Assembly (NCBI RefSeq): GCF_030269665.1
Contig: NZ_BSTS01000016.1
Location: 1 to 64,000 of the forward strand
Direction of reading: 5' to 3'
Source: Actinomycetospora sp. NBRC 106375
GTDB lineage: Bacteria; Actinomycetota; Actinomycetes; Mycobacteriales; Pseudonocardiaceae
Length of the DNA stretch: 64,000 nucleotides
Shown here: positions 53,237 to 61,426 of the stretch, piece after piece
How the letters are laid out: every line of letters starts with the position of its first letter
Numbering within the stretch: the stretch's first letter is position 1
The notes under the pieces: generated by a model
Told to the model about the DNA's origin: nothing
The model's database searches: none
The model's input: the letters and a program-made list of their open reading frames with translations, nothing else
Translations under genes and position numbers: made by a program

Positions 53237-54610
53237 CTACGCCCCCAGGAAGTTCTGGCCGTCGACGCGCAGCACCTGCCCGTTGACCGCGTACGAGGCG
53301 CCCTGCGCGAACCAGGCGATCGTCTCGGCGACGTCGACCGGCAGCCCGCCCTGCGTCATCGACGAGAGCCGGCGGCCGGCCTCGCGGGTGCCGACGGGCA
53401 TCGCGGCGGTCATCGCCGTCTCGATGAAGCCCGGCGCGACGGCGTTGATCGTCGCGTCCTTCTCGACGAGCAGCGGGGCGGTCGCGTCGACCATGCCGAT
53501 GACGCCCGCCTTCGAGGCGCCGTACGCGGTCTGGCCGCGGTTACCGGCGATGCCGGCCATCGACGAGACGGTGACGATGCGCCCCCCGCGGTGGAACACG
53601 TCCGACGCCAGCAGCGCGTCGTTGATCGCGAGCTGGGCGTTGAGGTTGACGTCGATGACCGAGTTCCAGCGGTCGCGGTCCTGGTTGGCGAGCAGCTTGT
53701 CGCGGGTGATGCCCGCGTTGTGCACGACGATGTCCAGGCCGCCGTGGCGTCCGGCGTGGTCGAGCAGCGTCGCCGGCGCGTGGTCGGCGGTGATGTCGAG
53801 CTGCAGCGCGCTGCCGCCGACGTCGTTGGCCGTGCGGGCGAGCGCGTCGCCCGCGGCCGGAACGTCGACGCAGATCACCGTCGCGCCGTCACGGCGCAGC
53901 GTCTTCGCGACGGTCGCGCCGATGCCCCGCGCGGCACCGGTGACGACGGCGGTGCGCCCGGCGAGCGGCCTGTCCCAGTCGACGCCCTGGCTGGAGCCCG
54001 AGAACCCGGGCACCGTGCCGACGTCGAGGCGCTGGCCGTCGACGAAGGCAGAGCGCGAGGACAGGAAGAAGCGCAGCGTCGACTCGAGGTCGTTCTCCGC
54101 ACCGTCGGCGACGTGGAGCAGGTTGACCGTCGCCCCGTAGCGGGCCTCCTTGCCCGCCGAGCGCACGAGGCCCTCGAGGGACCGGCGGGCCGCGCGCACG
54201 GCCGGGGACGTGGCCTCGCCCGGCACGTCGCCGATCACGAGGATGCGCCCGGACGGGCCGATGCGGCGCATCACCGGGGTCAGGAAGGCCTGCACCTCGG
54301 CGAGGTCGGACGGCGACGACAGGCCGGTCGCGTCGACGATGCCGGCGGCGACCTTGGACGTGGAGCTGCCGCCGCCGATGGCCGCGTGCGGGTCGTCGTG
54401 GACCTCGACGCCGACGTCGGTCAGCAGCGAGCGCACGACCTTGGCGACGCGGCCGTCGGCGGTCGCCGTGCCGAGCAGCGCGGCACCGGAGAGCAGCGGC
54501 TGCCCGGGCTCGTAGCGGCGCAGCCGCGGGACGGGCGGCAGGCCGACGGTGCCGGCGATCGACCTGCCGACACCGGAGTTGACGAAGTCGGAGTACCAGT
54601 CGTTGCTCAT
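53237..54610 (-). CDS. fabG4: High-molecular-weight 3-oxoacyl-ACP/CoA reductase FabG4
   Basis: 457 aa, the two-domain FabG type. The N-terminal half (to about residue 205) is a flavodoxin-like, catalytically silent Rossmann-like domain (PLLSGAALLGTATADGRVAK). The C-terminal half is a classical SDR: TAVVTGAARGIGATVAKTL (cofactor loop), VHNAGITRDKLLAN, RIVTVSSMAG and AYGASKAGVIGM (catalytic YxxxK), then NAVAPGFIETAMT. Reduces 3-oxoacyl chains with NAD(P)H. Matches Rv0242c in length and architecture. Downstream neighbour is htdX, upstream is fadA2, giving three consecutive steps of one cycle. Confidence 0.94.
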   Translation of the reverse strand: MSNDWYSDFVNSGVGRSIAGTVGLPPVPRLRRYEPGQPLLSGAALLGTATADGRVAKVVRSLLTDVGVEVHDDPHAAIGGGSSTSKVAAGIVDATGLSSPSDLAEVQAFLTPVMRRIGPSGRILVIGDVPGEATSPAVRAARRSLEGLVRSAGKEARYGATVNLLHVADGAENDLESTLRFFLSSRSAFVDGQRLDVGTVPGFSGSSQGVDWDRPLAGRTAVVTGAARGIGATVAKTLRRDGATVICVDVPAAGDALARTANDVGGSALQLDITADHAPATLLDHAGRHGGLDIVVHNAGITRDKLLANQDRDRWNSVIDVNLNAQLAINDALLASDVFHRGGRIVTVSSMAGIAGNRGQTAYGASKAGVIGMVDATAPLLVEKDATINAVAPGFIETAMTAAMPVGTREAGRRLSSMTQGGLPVDVAETIAWFAQGASYAVNGQVLRVDGQNFLGA

Positions 54611-54613
54611 GTC

Positions 54614-55933
54614 TCAGGCCTCCAGGATCGCGACGACGCCCTGGCCGCCGGCCGCGCAGATCGAGATGAGGCCCCGGACTGTGTCCGATCCTTCCTGGGC
54701 CGACTTCTCCGCCAGCAGCTTCGCCAGGGTCGGGACGATGCGGGCGCCGGTGGCCGCGAACGGGTGGCCGGTGGCCAGCGACGACCCGGCGACGTTCAGC
54801 TTCGACTTGTCGAACGTGCCCAGCGGCCCGTCGAGGCCGAGGCGCTCCTTGCAGAACTTCGGGTCCTCCCACGCCGCGAACGTCGCGAGGATCGTCGAGG
54901 CGAACGCCTCGTGGAACTCGTAGAAGTCGAAGTCCTGCAGCGTGAGGCCCTGGCGCTCGAGCAGGCGCGGCACGGCGTAGGTCGGGGCCATGAGCAGGCC
55001 CTCGTCGCCGTGCACGTAGTCGACGGCGGCGGTCTCGGCGTCGACGAAGTGCGCGAGTACCGGCAGGTTGCGCTCGGCGGCCCACTCGTCGCTGGCCAGC
55101 AGGACGGTCGCGGCGCCGTCGGTGAGCGGGGTGGAGTTGGCCGCGGTCATCGTGGCCTCGGAGTCGGGGTAGCCCTTGGGCCGGAACACCGGCTTCAGCT
55201 TGGCCAGGCCCTCGAGGGTCGAGTCGGCGCGCAGGTTGTTGTCCTTCGTCAGCCCCAGGTAGGGCGTCATGAGGTCGTCGAAGAACCCGCGGTCGTAGGC
55301 CTCGGCCAGGTGGCGGTGGCTGGCCACCGTGATCTCGTCCTGCGCGGTGCGGCTGATGCCCCAGGCGGCGGCGGTCTGGGCGGCGTGCTCGCCCATCGCC
55401 ATGCCGGTGCGCGGCTCCCGGTTCGCCGGGATCTCGGGGACGATCTGCCCGGGCCGCAGGCCACCGAGGGCCTTGAGCACGCCCGCGGTCGACTTCGCGC
55501 GGTTGGCCGCGAGCAGCACGCGGCGCAGGTCGTCGTTCACCTCGATCGGGGCGTCGCTGGTGGTGTCGACGCCCGACGCGACACCGCTCTCGATCTGGCC
55601 GAGCGCGATCTTGTTGGCGACCTGGAGCGTGGTCTGCAGGCTGGTGCCGCACGCCTGCTGGAGGTCGTAGGTCGGCGTCGCGGCCGACAGGCGGCTGCCG
55701 AGCACGGCCTCGCGGGTGAGGTTGAAGTCCCGGCTGTGCTTGAGCACGGCGCCGGAGACGACCTCGCCGAGGCGCTCGCCGGCCAGCCCGAACCGCGCGA
55801 CGAGGCCGTCGAGCGCGGAGGTGAGCATGTCCTGGTTGGACGCCCGGGCGTAGGCGCCGTTGGAGCGGGCGAAGGGGATCCGGTTGGCACCGACGATCGC
55901 CGCGCGGCGGGGCAGTGGTGATGCGGAGGGCAC
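54614..55933 (-). CDS. fadA2: Acetyl-CoA acyltransferase (thiolase) FadA2-like
   Basis: 439 aa thiolase. Nucleophile Cys in TYDLQQACGTSLQTTLQVAN; second-half signatures FHEAFASTILATFAAWEDP, GSSLATGHPFAATGARIV (His) and ISICAAGGQGVVAILEA (second Cys and Gly-rich end). Catalyses thiolytic cleavage of 3-oxoacyl-CoA or the reverse condensation. First gene of the operon, 3 bp before fabG4. The 108-bp promoter region shared with the TetR gene has a GTTACC/GGTAAC inverted repeat. Length and order match mycobacterial Rv0243. Confidence 0.94.
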   Translation of the reverse strand: MPSASPLPRRAAIVGANRIPFARSNGAYARASNQDMLTSALDGLVARFGLAGERLGEVVSGAVLKHSRDFNLTREAVLGSRLSAATPTYDLQQACGTSLQTTLQVANKIALGQIESGVASGVDTTSDAPIEVNDDLRRVLLAANRAKSTAGVLKALGGLRPGQIVPEIPANREPRTGMAMGEHAAQTAAAWGISRTAQDEITVASHRHLAEAYDRGFFDDLMTPYLGLTKDNNLRADSTLEGLAKLKPVFRPKGYPDSEATMTAANSTPLTDGAATVLLASDEWAAERNLPVLAHFVDAETAAVDYVHGDEGLLMAPTYAVPRLLERQGLTLQDFDFYEFHEAFASTILATFAAWEDPKFCKERLGLDGPLGTFDKSKLNVAGSSLATGHPFAATGARIVPTLAKLLAEKSAQEGSDTVRGLISICAAGGQGVVAILEA

Positions 55934-56009
55934 GATTCCTCCCGATGTCGCAGGATGGCGGGGGTCCGCTGGGCGAAGGCCGCGGCGTGAGATGCGCTGC
56001 GGAGCCGTG

Positions 56010-56041
56010 GTTACCCGAAAGTATCAGGTACCGTCGGTAAC
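56010..56041. promoter_or_regulatory. Candidate TetR operator (GTTACC...GGTAAC)
   Basis: GTTACC (56010-56015) and GGTAAC (56036-56041) flank 20 bp with further partial symmetry (CCGA/TCGG). The right arm touches the GTG of the TetR gene, and the region is shared with the divergent fadA2 operon. Likely site of autoregulation and control of lipid genes; inferred. Confidence 0.52.
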
Positions 56042-56779
56042 GTGAGCCGCCGTTCCACACATCACTCCGACGCGGGCCGGGGGTCCGGGCCGGGTGTCGG
56101 CCGGGACGGCGAGCGCGATGGTGCGTCCGGGTCCCGGCCTCGCCGCGATCGGCGGTCGAGCCGCTGGGACGAGCACCGTCGGGCCCGGCGCCACGAGCTG
56201 ACGGCGGCCACGATCGTGGCGATCCGCGCGCACGGCGCTGACGTCGGCATGAGCCAGGTGGCGGCGCAGGCGCGGACGAGCAAGACCGTCGTGTACCGCC
56301 ACTTCGCCGACAAGAACGACCTCTACCTGGCGGTCTGCGACTGGGTGGCCGCCGTGCTCGTCGGCCAGCTGCAGGGCGCGATGCGCGACGCGGCCGAGAA
56401 CCCCCGCCGCACGCTCGTGGCCGGCATCGACGCCTACCTCGGGCTGATCGAGGCCGATCCCGAGGTCTACCGCTACGTCATGCGCCCCCCGAAGCTGGAC
56501 AGGCCGGAGAACGAGGACCCCGTCTCCGACCTGTGCACGGTCATCGGCGACCACATCGCAGAGATCATCTCCACCGAGCTGCGCCGTCAGAACCGCGACG
56601 CCGCCCCGGCCCAGACGTGGGGTCACGCCCTCGTCGGCATGGTCCGCGCCGCGGGCGACCAGTGGCTGGCCAACCGCCCCGAGCTGGACCGCGAGGGACT
56701 CGCCGAGCAACTCGCCGACCTCGCCTGGTCGGGTCTGTCTCGCACGGTGACGCCCGCCGCGGCGTCCTCCGCCTCCTGA
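56042..56779 (+). CDS. TetR family regulator of the fadA2-fabG4-htdX region
   Basis: 245 aa, GTG at 56042 with no room for a leader, so the mRNA may be leaderless. A basic, Arg/Ser/Gly-rich N-terminal extension (about 1-42) precedes the HTH (HELTAATIVAIRAHGADVGM, QVAAQARTSKTVVYRHFADK). The C-terminal TetR domain is all-helical (VCDWVAAVLVGQLQGAMRDA, ALVGMVRAAGDQWLANRP), resembling lipid-metabolism TetRs that bind acyl-CoA. It faces fadA2 and precedes the acyl-CoA oxidase gene by 43 bp, so it likely controls both. Confidence 0.9.
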   Translation: MSRRSTHHSDAGRGSGPGVGRDGERDGASGSRPRRDRRSSRWDEHRRARRHELTAATIVAIRAHGADVGMSQVAAQARTSKTVVYRHFADKNDLYLAVCDWVAAVLVGQLQGAMRDAAENPRRTLVAGIDAYLGLIEADPEVYRYVMRPPKLDRPENEDPVSDLCTVIGDHIAEIISTELRRQNRDAAPAQTWGHALVGMVRAAGDQWLANRPELDREGLAEQLADLAWSGLSRTVTPAAASSAS

Positions 56780-56822
56780 CGGGGCACCCGGTGATCACTT
56801 TCCGCTCCTGACGGAGGATTCC

Positions 56823-58829
56823 GTGACCACCCGTTCGTCCGACGTCACCGACGTCACCCCCGCCACCGTCGCGGCCGTGCAGCGCACCCTCGACGGCCGC
56901 TGGCATGCCCTCCGCGACGAGATCCGCGCCCGCGACGACTTCGCCACGCTGCGCGTCGACCCGGGCACCGACGTCGAGAGCTACCGCGCCGCGATCGGGG
57001 AGATGCTCGCCCGCCTCGCCGACGACGGGCACGCCGTGCACGGCTTCCCGACGGCGGTCGGCGGGCGTGGCGACATCGGCGGGTCGGTGGTGTCGTTCGA
57101 GATGCTGGCCTTCGCGGACCTGTCGCTGCAGGTCAAGAGCGGGGTGCAGTGGGGTCTGTTCGGCGGGGCGATCCAGGCGCTGGGCAACGCCGAGCAGCAC
57201 CAGCGGTACCTGCCCGCCGTCATGGACCTCTCGCTCCCCGGCTGCTTCGCGATGACCGAGACCGGCCACGGCTCGGACGTCCAGTCGGTGCACACCACCG
57301 CGACCTACGACGCGGCCACCGGCGAGTTCGTCGTCGACACCCCGACCGAGTCGGCCCGCAAGGACTACATCGGCAACGCCGCCCGCGACGGGCGGATAGC
57401 GGCGGTGTTCGTGCAGCTCTACAGCCGGGACGAACGCCACGGCGTGCACGCCGTGCTCGTGCCGCTGCGGGACCCCGACGGCACCGTGCTGCCCGGCGTC
57501 GAGATCACTGACGACGGGCACAAGGAGGGCCTCAACGGCGTCGACAACGGGCGCCTGGCCTTCCACGGCGTCCGGGTCCCGCGCGAGAACCTGCTCGACC
57601 GCTACGGCACCGTCGCCGAGGACGGCACGTACTCGAGCTCGATCGAGAGCGAGAACCGGCGGTTCTTCACGATGCTCGGCGCCCTCGTGCGCGGACGCGT
57701 GAGCGTCTCGGGCAGCGCGGTCGGCGCGGCGTCGCTGGCCCAGACGATCGCCGTGCGCTACGGCGAGGCCCGCCGGCAGTTCGCGGCGCCGGGCAGCGAC
57801 GACGAGATCGCGGTGCTCGACTACCTCGCCCACCAGCGCAAGCTGCTGCCCGGGCTGGCGCGGACCTACGCGCTGCGGTTCGCGCAGAACGAGCTCGTCG
57901 AGATGCTCCACGACATCCAGACCACCCGCGAGGCCGGCGGCGACGTCGACGAGAAGCGCCAGCGGGAGCTCGAGTCGCGGGCGGCGGGCACCAAGGCGCT
58001 GACCACCTGGCACGCCACCGCCACCATCCAGGCCTGCCGCGAGGCGTGCGGCGGGCAGGGCTACCTGTCGGAGAACCGGCTGGGCCAGCTGCGCGCCGAC
58101 ACCGACGTCTTCACGACCTTCGAGGGCGACAACACCGTCCTGCTCCAGCTCGTCGCCAAGGGCCTGATCTCGGGCTACGCCGACGACTTCGGCCACCTCG
58201 ACACGCTGGGCACCGTGCGGTTCGTCGCCGACCAGGTGCTCGACACCGTCGCCGAGCGCACCTCGCTGCGCCAGCTCACCGAGCGGCTGCGGGCCGTGGC
58301 GCCCGGGCGCGACGAGGACGACGTGCTCGACCGCTCGTGGCAGGTCAAGCTCCTCGACGACCGCGAGGAGCACACCCTCGACTCGCTCGTGCGCCGCCTG
58401 CGTCGCGCCCGCGAGAAGGGGATCAGCGCCGAGCGCCAGTTCGCGATCTTCAACAACGCCCAGGACCACCTCCTGCGCGCCGCCCGCAGCCACCTCGACG
58501 GCCTCGTGCTGGACGCCTTCGTGCGGGCGATCGACGCGTGCGTCGACCCGTCGGCGCAGCGGCTCCTGGGCCAGGTGTGCGACCTCTACGCCCTGTCCCT
58601 GATCGAGGAGGACAAGGGCTGGTTCCTCGAGCACGGGCGCATGTCCGCCGCGCGCGCCAAGGCCGTCACCGCCGAGGTCAACCGCCTCTGCCAGGCCCTG
58701 CGCCCCCACGCCCGGGCGCTCGTCGACGCCTTCGGCATCCCGGAGAGCTGGATCGGCGCCCCCATCGCCACCGGCGCCGAGACCCGCCGCCAGGACGAGG
58801 CCCGCGCCCACGCCGCCTCCCTGCGCTGA
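56823..58829 (+). CDS. Acyl-CoA oxidase/dehydrogenase, ACOX-like
   Basis: 668 aa, the length of acyl-CoA oxidases rather than the roughly 380-610 aa of usual acyl-CoA dehydrogenases. Signatures: LPGCFAMTETGHGSDVQSVH (FAD/substrate loop), RKDYIGNAARDGRIAAVFVQ, GLNGVDNGRLAFHGVRVPRE, ACGGQGYLSENRLGQLRAD and FTTFEGDNTVLLQLVAKGL with the catalytic Glu. A C-terminal helical extension (about 440-668) matches the ACOX tail. GTG at 56823 behind GGAGG. It performs the first desaturation of acyl-CoA; whether O2 or an electron-transfer flavoprotein is the acceptor cannot be read. Adjacent to the thiolase operon, completing a beta-oxidation set. Confidence 0.92.
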   Translation: MTTRSSDVTDVTPATVAAVQRTLDGRWHALRDEIRARDDFATLRVDPGTDVESYRAAIGEMLARLADDGHAVHGFPTAVGGRGDIGGSVVSFEMLAFADLSLQVKSGVQWGLFGGAIQALGNAEQHQRYLPAVMDLSLPGCFAMTETGHGSDVQSVHTTATYDAATGEFVVDTPTESARKDYIGNAARDGRIAAVFVQLYSRDERHGVHAVLVPLRDPDGTVLPGVEITDDGHKEGLNGVDNGRLAFHGVRVPRENLLDRYGTVAEDGTYSSSIESENRRFFTMLGALVRGRVSVSGSAVGAASLAQTIAVRYGEARRQFAAPGSDDEIAVLDYLAHQRKLLPGLARTYALRFAQNELVEMLHDIQTTREAGGDVDEKRQRELESRAAGTKALTTWHATATIQACREACGGQGYLSENRLGQLRADTDVFTTFEGDNTVLLQLVAKGLISGYADDFGHLDTLGTVRFVADQVLDTVAERTSLRQLTERLRAVAPGRDEDDVLDRSWQVKLLDDREEHTLDSLVRRLRRAREKGISAERQFAIFNNAQDHLLRAARSHLDGLVLDAFVRAIDACVDPSAQRLLGQVCDLYALSLIEEDKGWFLEHGRMSAARAKAVTAEVNRLCQALRPHARALVDAFGIPESWIGAPIATGAETRRQDEARAHAASLR

Positions 58830-58848
58830 CCCGGATCGAGCACGGGTG

Positions 58849-58900
58849 TTCGAGCAATGCGGCTTTCCTGGCGTCTGACGCCAGGATCGCCACATGCTCG
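58849..58900 (+). repeat. 52-nt dispersed repeat, intergenic copy
   Basis: TTCGAGCAATGCGGCTTTCC ... CACATGCTCG, the complement of 28018-28069 with two differences. The core CCTGGCGTC-T-GACGCCAGG (58867-58885) is a perfect 19-nt palindrome, and GAGCA(A)TG/CATGCTC ends are also complementary. It lies 20 bp after the ACOX stop. Confidence 0.88.
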
Positions 58901-58947
58901 CTCGCGGGACACGCCGGCGGAGTTGCCAGCCTGGCGTCCACGGGCGG

Positions 58948-58981
58948 CACGGAGCGGAGCGGAGCTGCCGCGCCGGAGGCG
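58948..58981 (+). repeat. About 35-nt dispersed repeat, second intergenic copy
   Basis: CACGGAGCGGAGCGGAGCTG continuing CCGCGCCGGAGGCG; shares its core with 39145-39182 and the complement of 34951-34987. It sits 47 bp after the 52-nt repeat, so two repeat families lie back to back in this 290-bp gap before the DUF4190 gene. Confidence 0.75.
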
Positions 58982-59119
58982 GACGACCGCGTCCAGCGTC
59001 AGGAAATCCGCCCGCTCGATGGACGTCCTGTTCGGTGGACTCCGACCGGAACGGGTACCGGTGGCACGATGGCCGCCCCCGGCGGCGGGCCGGACGTTCG
59101 AAGGCGAGAGGACTGTCAC

Positions 59120-59704
59120 GTGAGCACTCCGGGCGAGGGCTACGGCCAGCAGGGACAGGGCTACGGCCAGCAGCCGGGCTACGGGCAGCAGCAGTACGGC
59201 GAGCCCGCGTACGCCGGGCCCGACGGCGCGGCACCGGGCTGGGGTCAGCCGGCCGGCGGGCCGCCGCCCGCCCCGAAGAACGGCATGGGCGTCGCGGCCG
59301 TCATCTTCGGGATCCTCGCGGTCCTGTCGTTCTTGATCGTGTGGGTGCCGTTCCTCGGCATCCTCACGATCGTCCTGGGACTCCTCGCGATCATCTTCGG
59401 GATCGTCGGCCGTCGGCGAGCGCGAGCCCTCCGTGCCACGAACGGCGGCGCCGCCATGGCGGGCCTCGTTCTCGGCTGGATCACGCTGATCATCGGCATC
59501 ATCGTCCAGGTGCTCGTGGTCATCTTCGCCGTCGCGTTCCTGAACTTCGGCGGCGGGAACTCGATCCAGCAGTTCCAGGACTGCATCTCGAACGCGTCGA
59601 ACCAGCCGAACCCGGCGGCGGTGCAGCAGGCGGCCGAGCAGTGCGGCCAGCAGTTCGGGCAGCAGCTCCCGGGCAGCACGCAGCCCGAGGGCGACGGCGG
59701 CTGA
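59120..59704 (+). CDS. DUF4190 membrane protein with Gln/Gly/Tyr-rich N terminus
   Basis: 194 aa from the GTG at 59120. Residues 1-50 are low-complexity (YGQQGQGYGQQPGYGQQQYG), followed by a DUF4190 two-helix membrane domain (VAAVIFGILAVLSFLIVWVP; FLGILTIVLGLLAIIFGIVG; then LVLGWITLIIGIIVQVLVVI) and an outward or periplasmic Gln-rich tail with Cys in FQDCISNASNQ and EQCGQQFG. Common in actinobacteria, role unknown. A strong terminator follows at 59720. Confidence 0.88.
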   Translation: MSTPGEGYGQQGQGYGQQPGYGQQQYGEPAYAGPDGAAPGWGQPAGGPPPAPKNGMGVAAVIFGILAVLSFLIVWVPFLGILTIVLGLLAIIFGIVGRRRARALRATNGGAAMAGLVLGWITLIIGIIVQVLVVIFAVAFLNFGGGNSIQQFQDCISNASNQPNPAAVQQAAEQCGQQFGQQLPGSTQPEGDGG

Positions 59705-59719
59705 CCCACGTCACGCACG

Positions 59720-59759
59720 ACGACGGCCCCCGCACCGGAGCTGGTGCGGGGGCCGTCGT
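59720..59759 (+). terminator. Strong hairpin terminator after the DUF4190 gene
   Basis: ACGACGGCCCCCGCACC pairs perfectly with GGTGCGGGGGCCGTCGT (17 bp) around loop GGAGCT, 16 bp after the stop codon. No U-tract, as usual in high-GC actinobacteria. Confidence 0.85.
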
Positions 59760-59859
59760 GTGTCGAAGGTGTCCGGACCGGGCGATGAGCCGCCTCGCGG
59801 CGCGTGGCACACCAGGGCTTCAGCCGAACGATCGTCCCTGGCGGCTCTTTGTTATTGAG

Positions 59860-59929
59860 ACCCGGGGGCACATGGCGCCCGGCCCGGACACCCCATTGAA
59901 CCGCATGGGGGCCCGCCGTGTTCCCGGGT
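59860..59929. other. Possible structured RNA or palindromic element, nested stems
   Basis: ACCCGGGGGCAC (59860-59871) pairs with GTGTTCCCGGGT (59918-59929) with a short internal mismatch, and inside CCCCAT (59891-59896) pairs with ATGGGG (59905-59910). The flanking TCTTTGTTATT (59847-59856) is the most AT-rich run nearby. It lies 3' of both neighbouring genes (59704 and 59951). It does not match SRP RNA, tmRNA or RNase P. Could be a small RNA or another repeat type. Confidence 0.35.
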
Positions 59930-59950
59930 GGGGGTCGTGAGAGATCGCAC

Positions 59951-61165
59951 TCAGCGGGAGACGACGGCGAGGGCGTCGGTGACGGGGCGCAGCGCGCCCG
60001 CGGGGCTGCTGACGACCGCGAGGTCCTCGCCGCGGCCGCGTCGCACCATGGTCGTCGAGCCCCCGCCGTCGAGCGATGCGGCGACCGGGGCGCCGAGGTC
60101 GGTGACCAGGCGCCCGAGCTCGGCGAGGGTGGTGCCGATGCTCGCGTCCTGGCGCCCGTCGACCGTGACGAGCCAGAGCCGCCGCCCGTCGGCGGCGAGG
60201 CCGACCGCGGTGCGCGGCGCGCGCTCGGAGTCCTGCAGGCCGGGCAGGACGCGCCCGTCGCGGGCCAGGGGCAGGGCGCCGAGGGCCTCGCGCAGCGGCG
60301 GTGCCCCGACGGTGTCGAGCCCGTAGTCGACCGACACCGCCGACCCCACGGGCAGGCCCCGCAGCGCCGCCGCGCCCCGGTCGCGCCCGACCAGCGCCAC
60401 CGTCCCGGCGGGCAGGCGTCCCGTCCCCGGCGGCCCGACCGCGACGACGCGGCCCCGCGCCACCCGGACCTCGACGGCGTCGGGACTGCACGGGGCGTCG
60501 GCGTCCGTGTCGCTGCCGCACACCGCGCGGTGACGGGCCACGTCGCCCCACGCCGGATCGAAGACCCCGACGCCGTCCACCGGCACCGCGTACCCGTCGA
60601 GGCCGGCGAGCGGGATCGACCGGCCCCGCCCGGCGACCCGCCCGCGGAACGTCGAGCGCGCGAGGTGCGCGCGGCCCGCGGCGTCGACGCCCACCACCGT
60701 GTCCGAGGGCTCGCCCGGTGGGTGCGGCGGGGCGGGTCGGCGGCCCACGGGCACCCCGGAGGCGCGCGGGCGGCCGTCCACGACCTCGACGCCGACCGGC
60801 GCGCCGGTGCCGCCCTCGTCGAAGAAGCCGCCGTTGACCGCCGCGATCGCGTCGCCCCGCCCCGCCAGCTCGGGAACCGGCGCGACGGCGGCCACGGCCG
60901 GCGGCGTCAGGAGGGCCACGCGCACGGCCGGCGAGGCGAGGTCGACCTCGACGACGTCACCGCGCACCGGGCCGCCGCGCGGGTCGGGGATCGTCGTCGT
61001 GAACTCCCGGTACGTCGTCCCGGGCAGGTCCGGCGCCCCGCGGGGGTCGAGCAGGGCGTCGAGCACCCGCCCGTCCCCGGGTGGCACCGGTGGCGGCGGG
61101 GCGGCGGCCCCCAGCGTCAACACCCCGACCAGGGCGAGCACGAGCGCGGCCCGGCCAGAGCCCAC
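59951..61165 (-). CDS. Secreted phosphodiester glycosidase family (NAGPA) protein
   Basis: 404 aa, GTG at 61165. Signal peptide GRAALVLALVGVLTLGAAA. The NAGPA fold is complete: DAIAAVNGGFFDEGGTGAPVG (NGGFF motif), RTAVGLAADGRRLWLVTVDG and APVAASLDGGGSTTMVRRG (LDGGGS motif). Enzymes of this family hydrolyse GlcNAc-1-phosphodiester-type linkages of exported glycopolymers. An insert (about 205-260) has two Cys (VCGSDTDADAPCS) that could pair outside the cell. Single gene, convergent with DUF4190, divergent from TerC. Confidence 0.9.
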   Translation of the reverse strand: MGSGRAALVLALVGVLTLGAAAPPPPVPPGDGRVLDALLDPRGAPDLPGTTYREFTTTIPDPRGGPVRGDVVEVDLASPAVRVALLTPPAVAAVAPVPELAGRGDAIAAVNGGFFDEGGTGAPVGVEVVDGRPRASGVPVGRRPAPPHPPGEPSDTVVGVDAAGRAHLARSTFRGRVAGRGRSIPLAGLDGYAVPVDGVGVFDPAWGDVARHRAVCGSDTDADAPCSPDAVEVRVARGRVVAVGPPGTGRLPAGTVALVGRDRGAAALRGLPVGSAVSVDYGLDTVGAPPLREALGALPLARDGRVLPGLQDSERAPRTAVGLAADGRRLWLVTVDGRQDASIGTTLAELGRLVTDLGAPVAASLDGGGSTTMVRRGRGEDLAVVSSPAGALRPVTDALAVVSR

Positions 61166-61426
61166 ACCTGCCTCCCCGCGCCCGACGTCCCCGGCACGCC
61201 GACGGGTGACCGGACGAGCCTCAGGGGTGCCGGATCACCGCCGGAGGTCGACACTCCGGAGGCGGGGCCACCGTGACCGGTCGGGTGAGGAGCCGGTCAA
61301 AACGGACAAGAACGGCGGAATCGCCCGAGGTCGGTATCGTCACAGCGGGGAACCCTCGCGGAGGGGCATCCGTTGGCGGACCGCGAGTGCTTGGTAAAGC
61401 GACGGCAAAGCGGTGGAGGAGCAGGC

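Noticed and set aside
56823-58829. FadE5 orthologue
   Set aside because: Position suggests FadE5, but the length and the ACOX signatures (ACGGQGYLSENRLGQLR, long C-terminal helical domain) fit acyl-CoA oxidase better.
59860-59929. SRP RNA, tmRNA, RNase P or tRNA
   Set aside because: None of the hallmark sequences (GGAAGGAAGC-type SRP loop, tmRNA ends, RNase P core, CCA arm) is present.
61166-61426. yybP-ykoY manganese riboswitch upstream of the TerC gene
   Set aside because: TerC/Alx genes often carry one, but I could not place the conserved loops in this leader.
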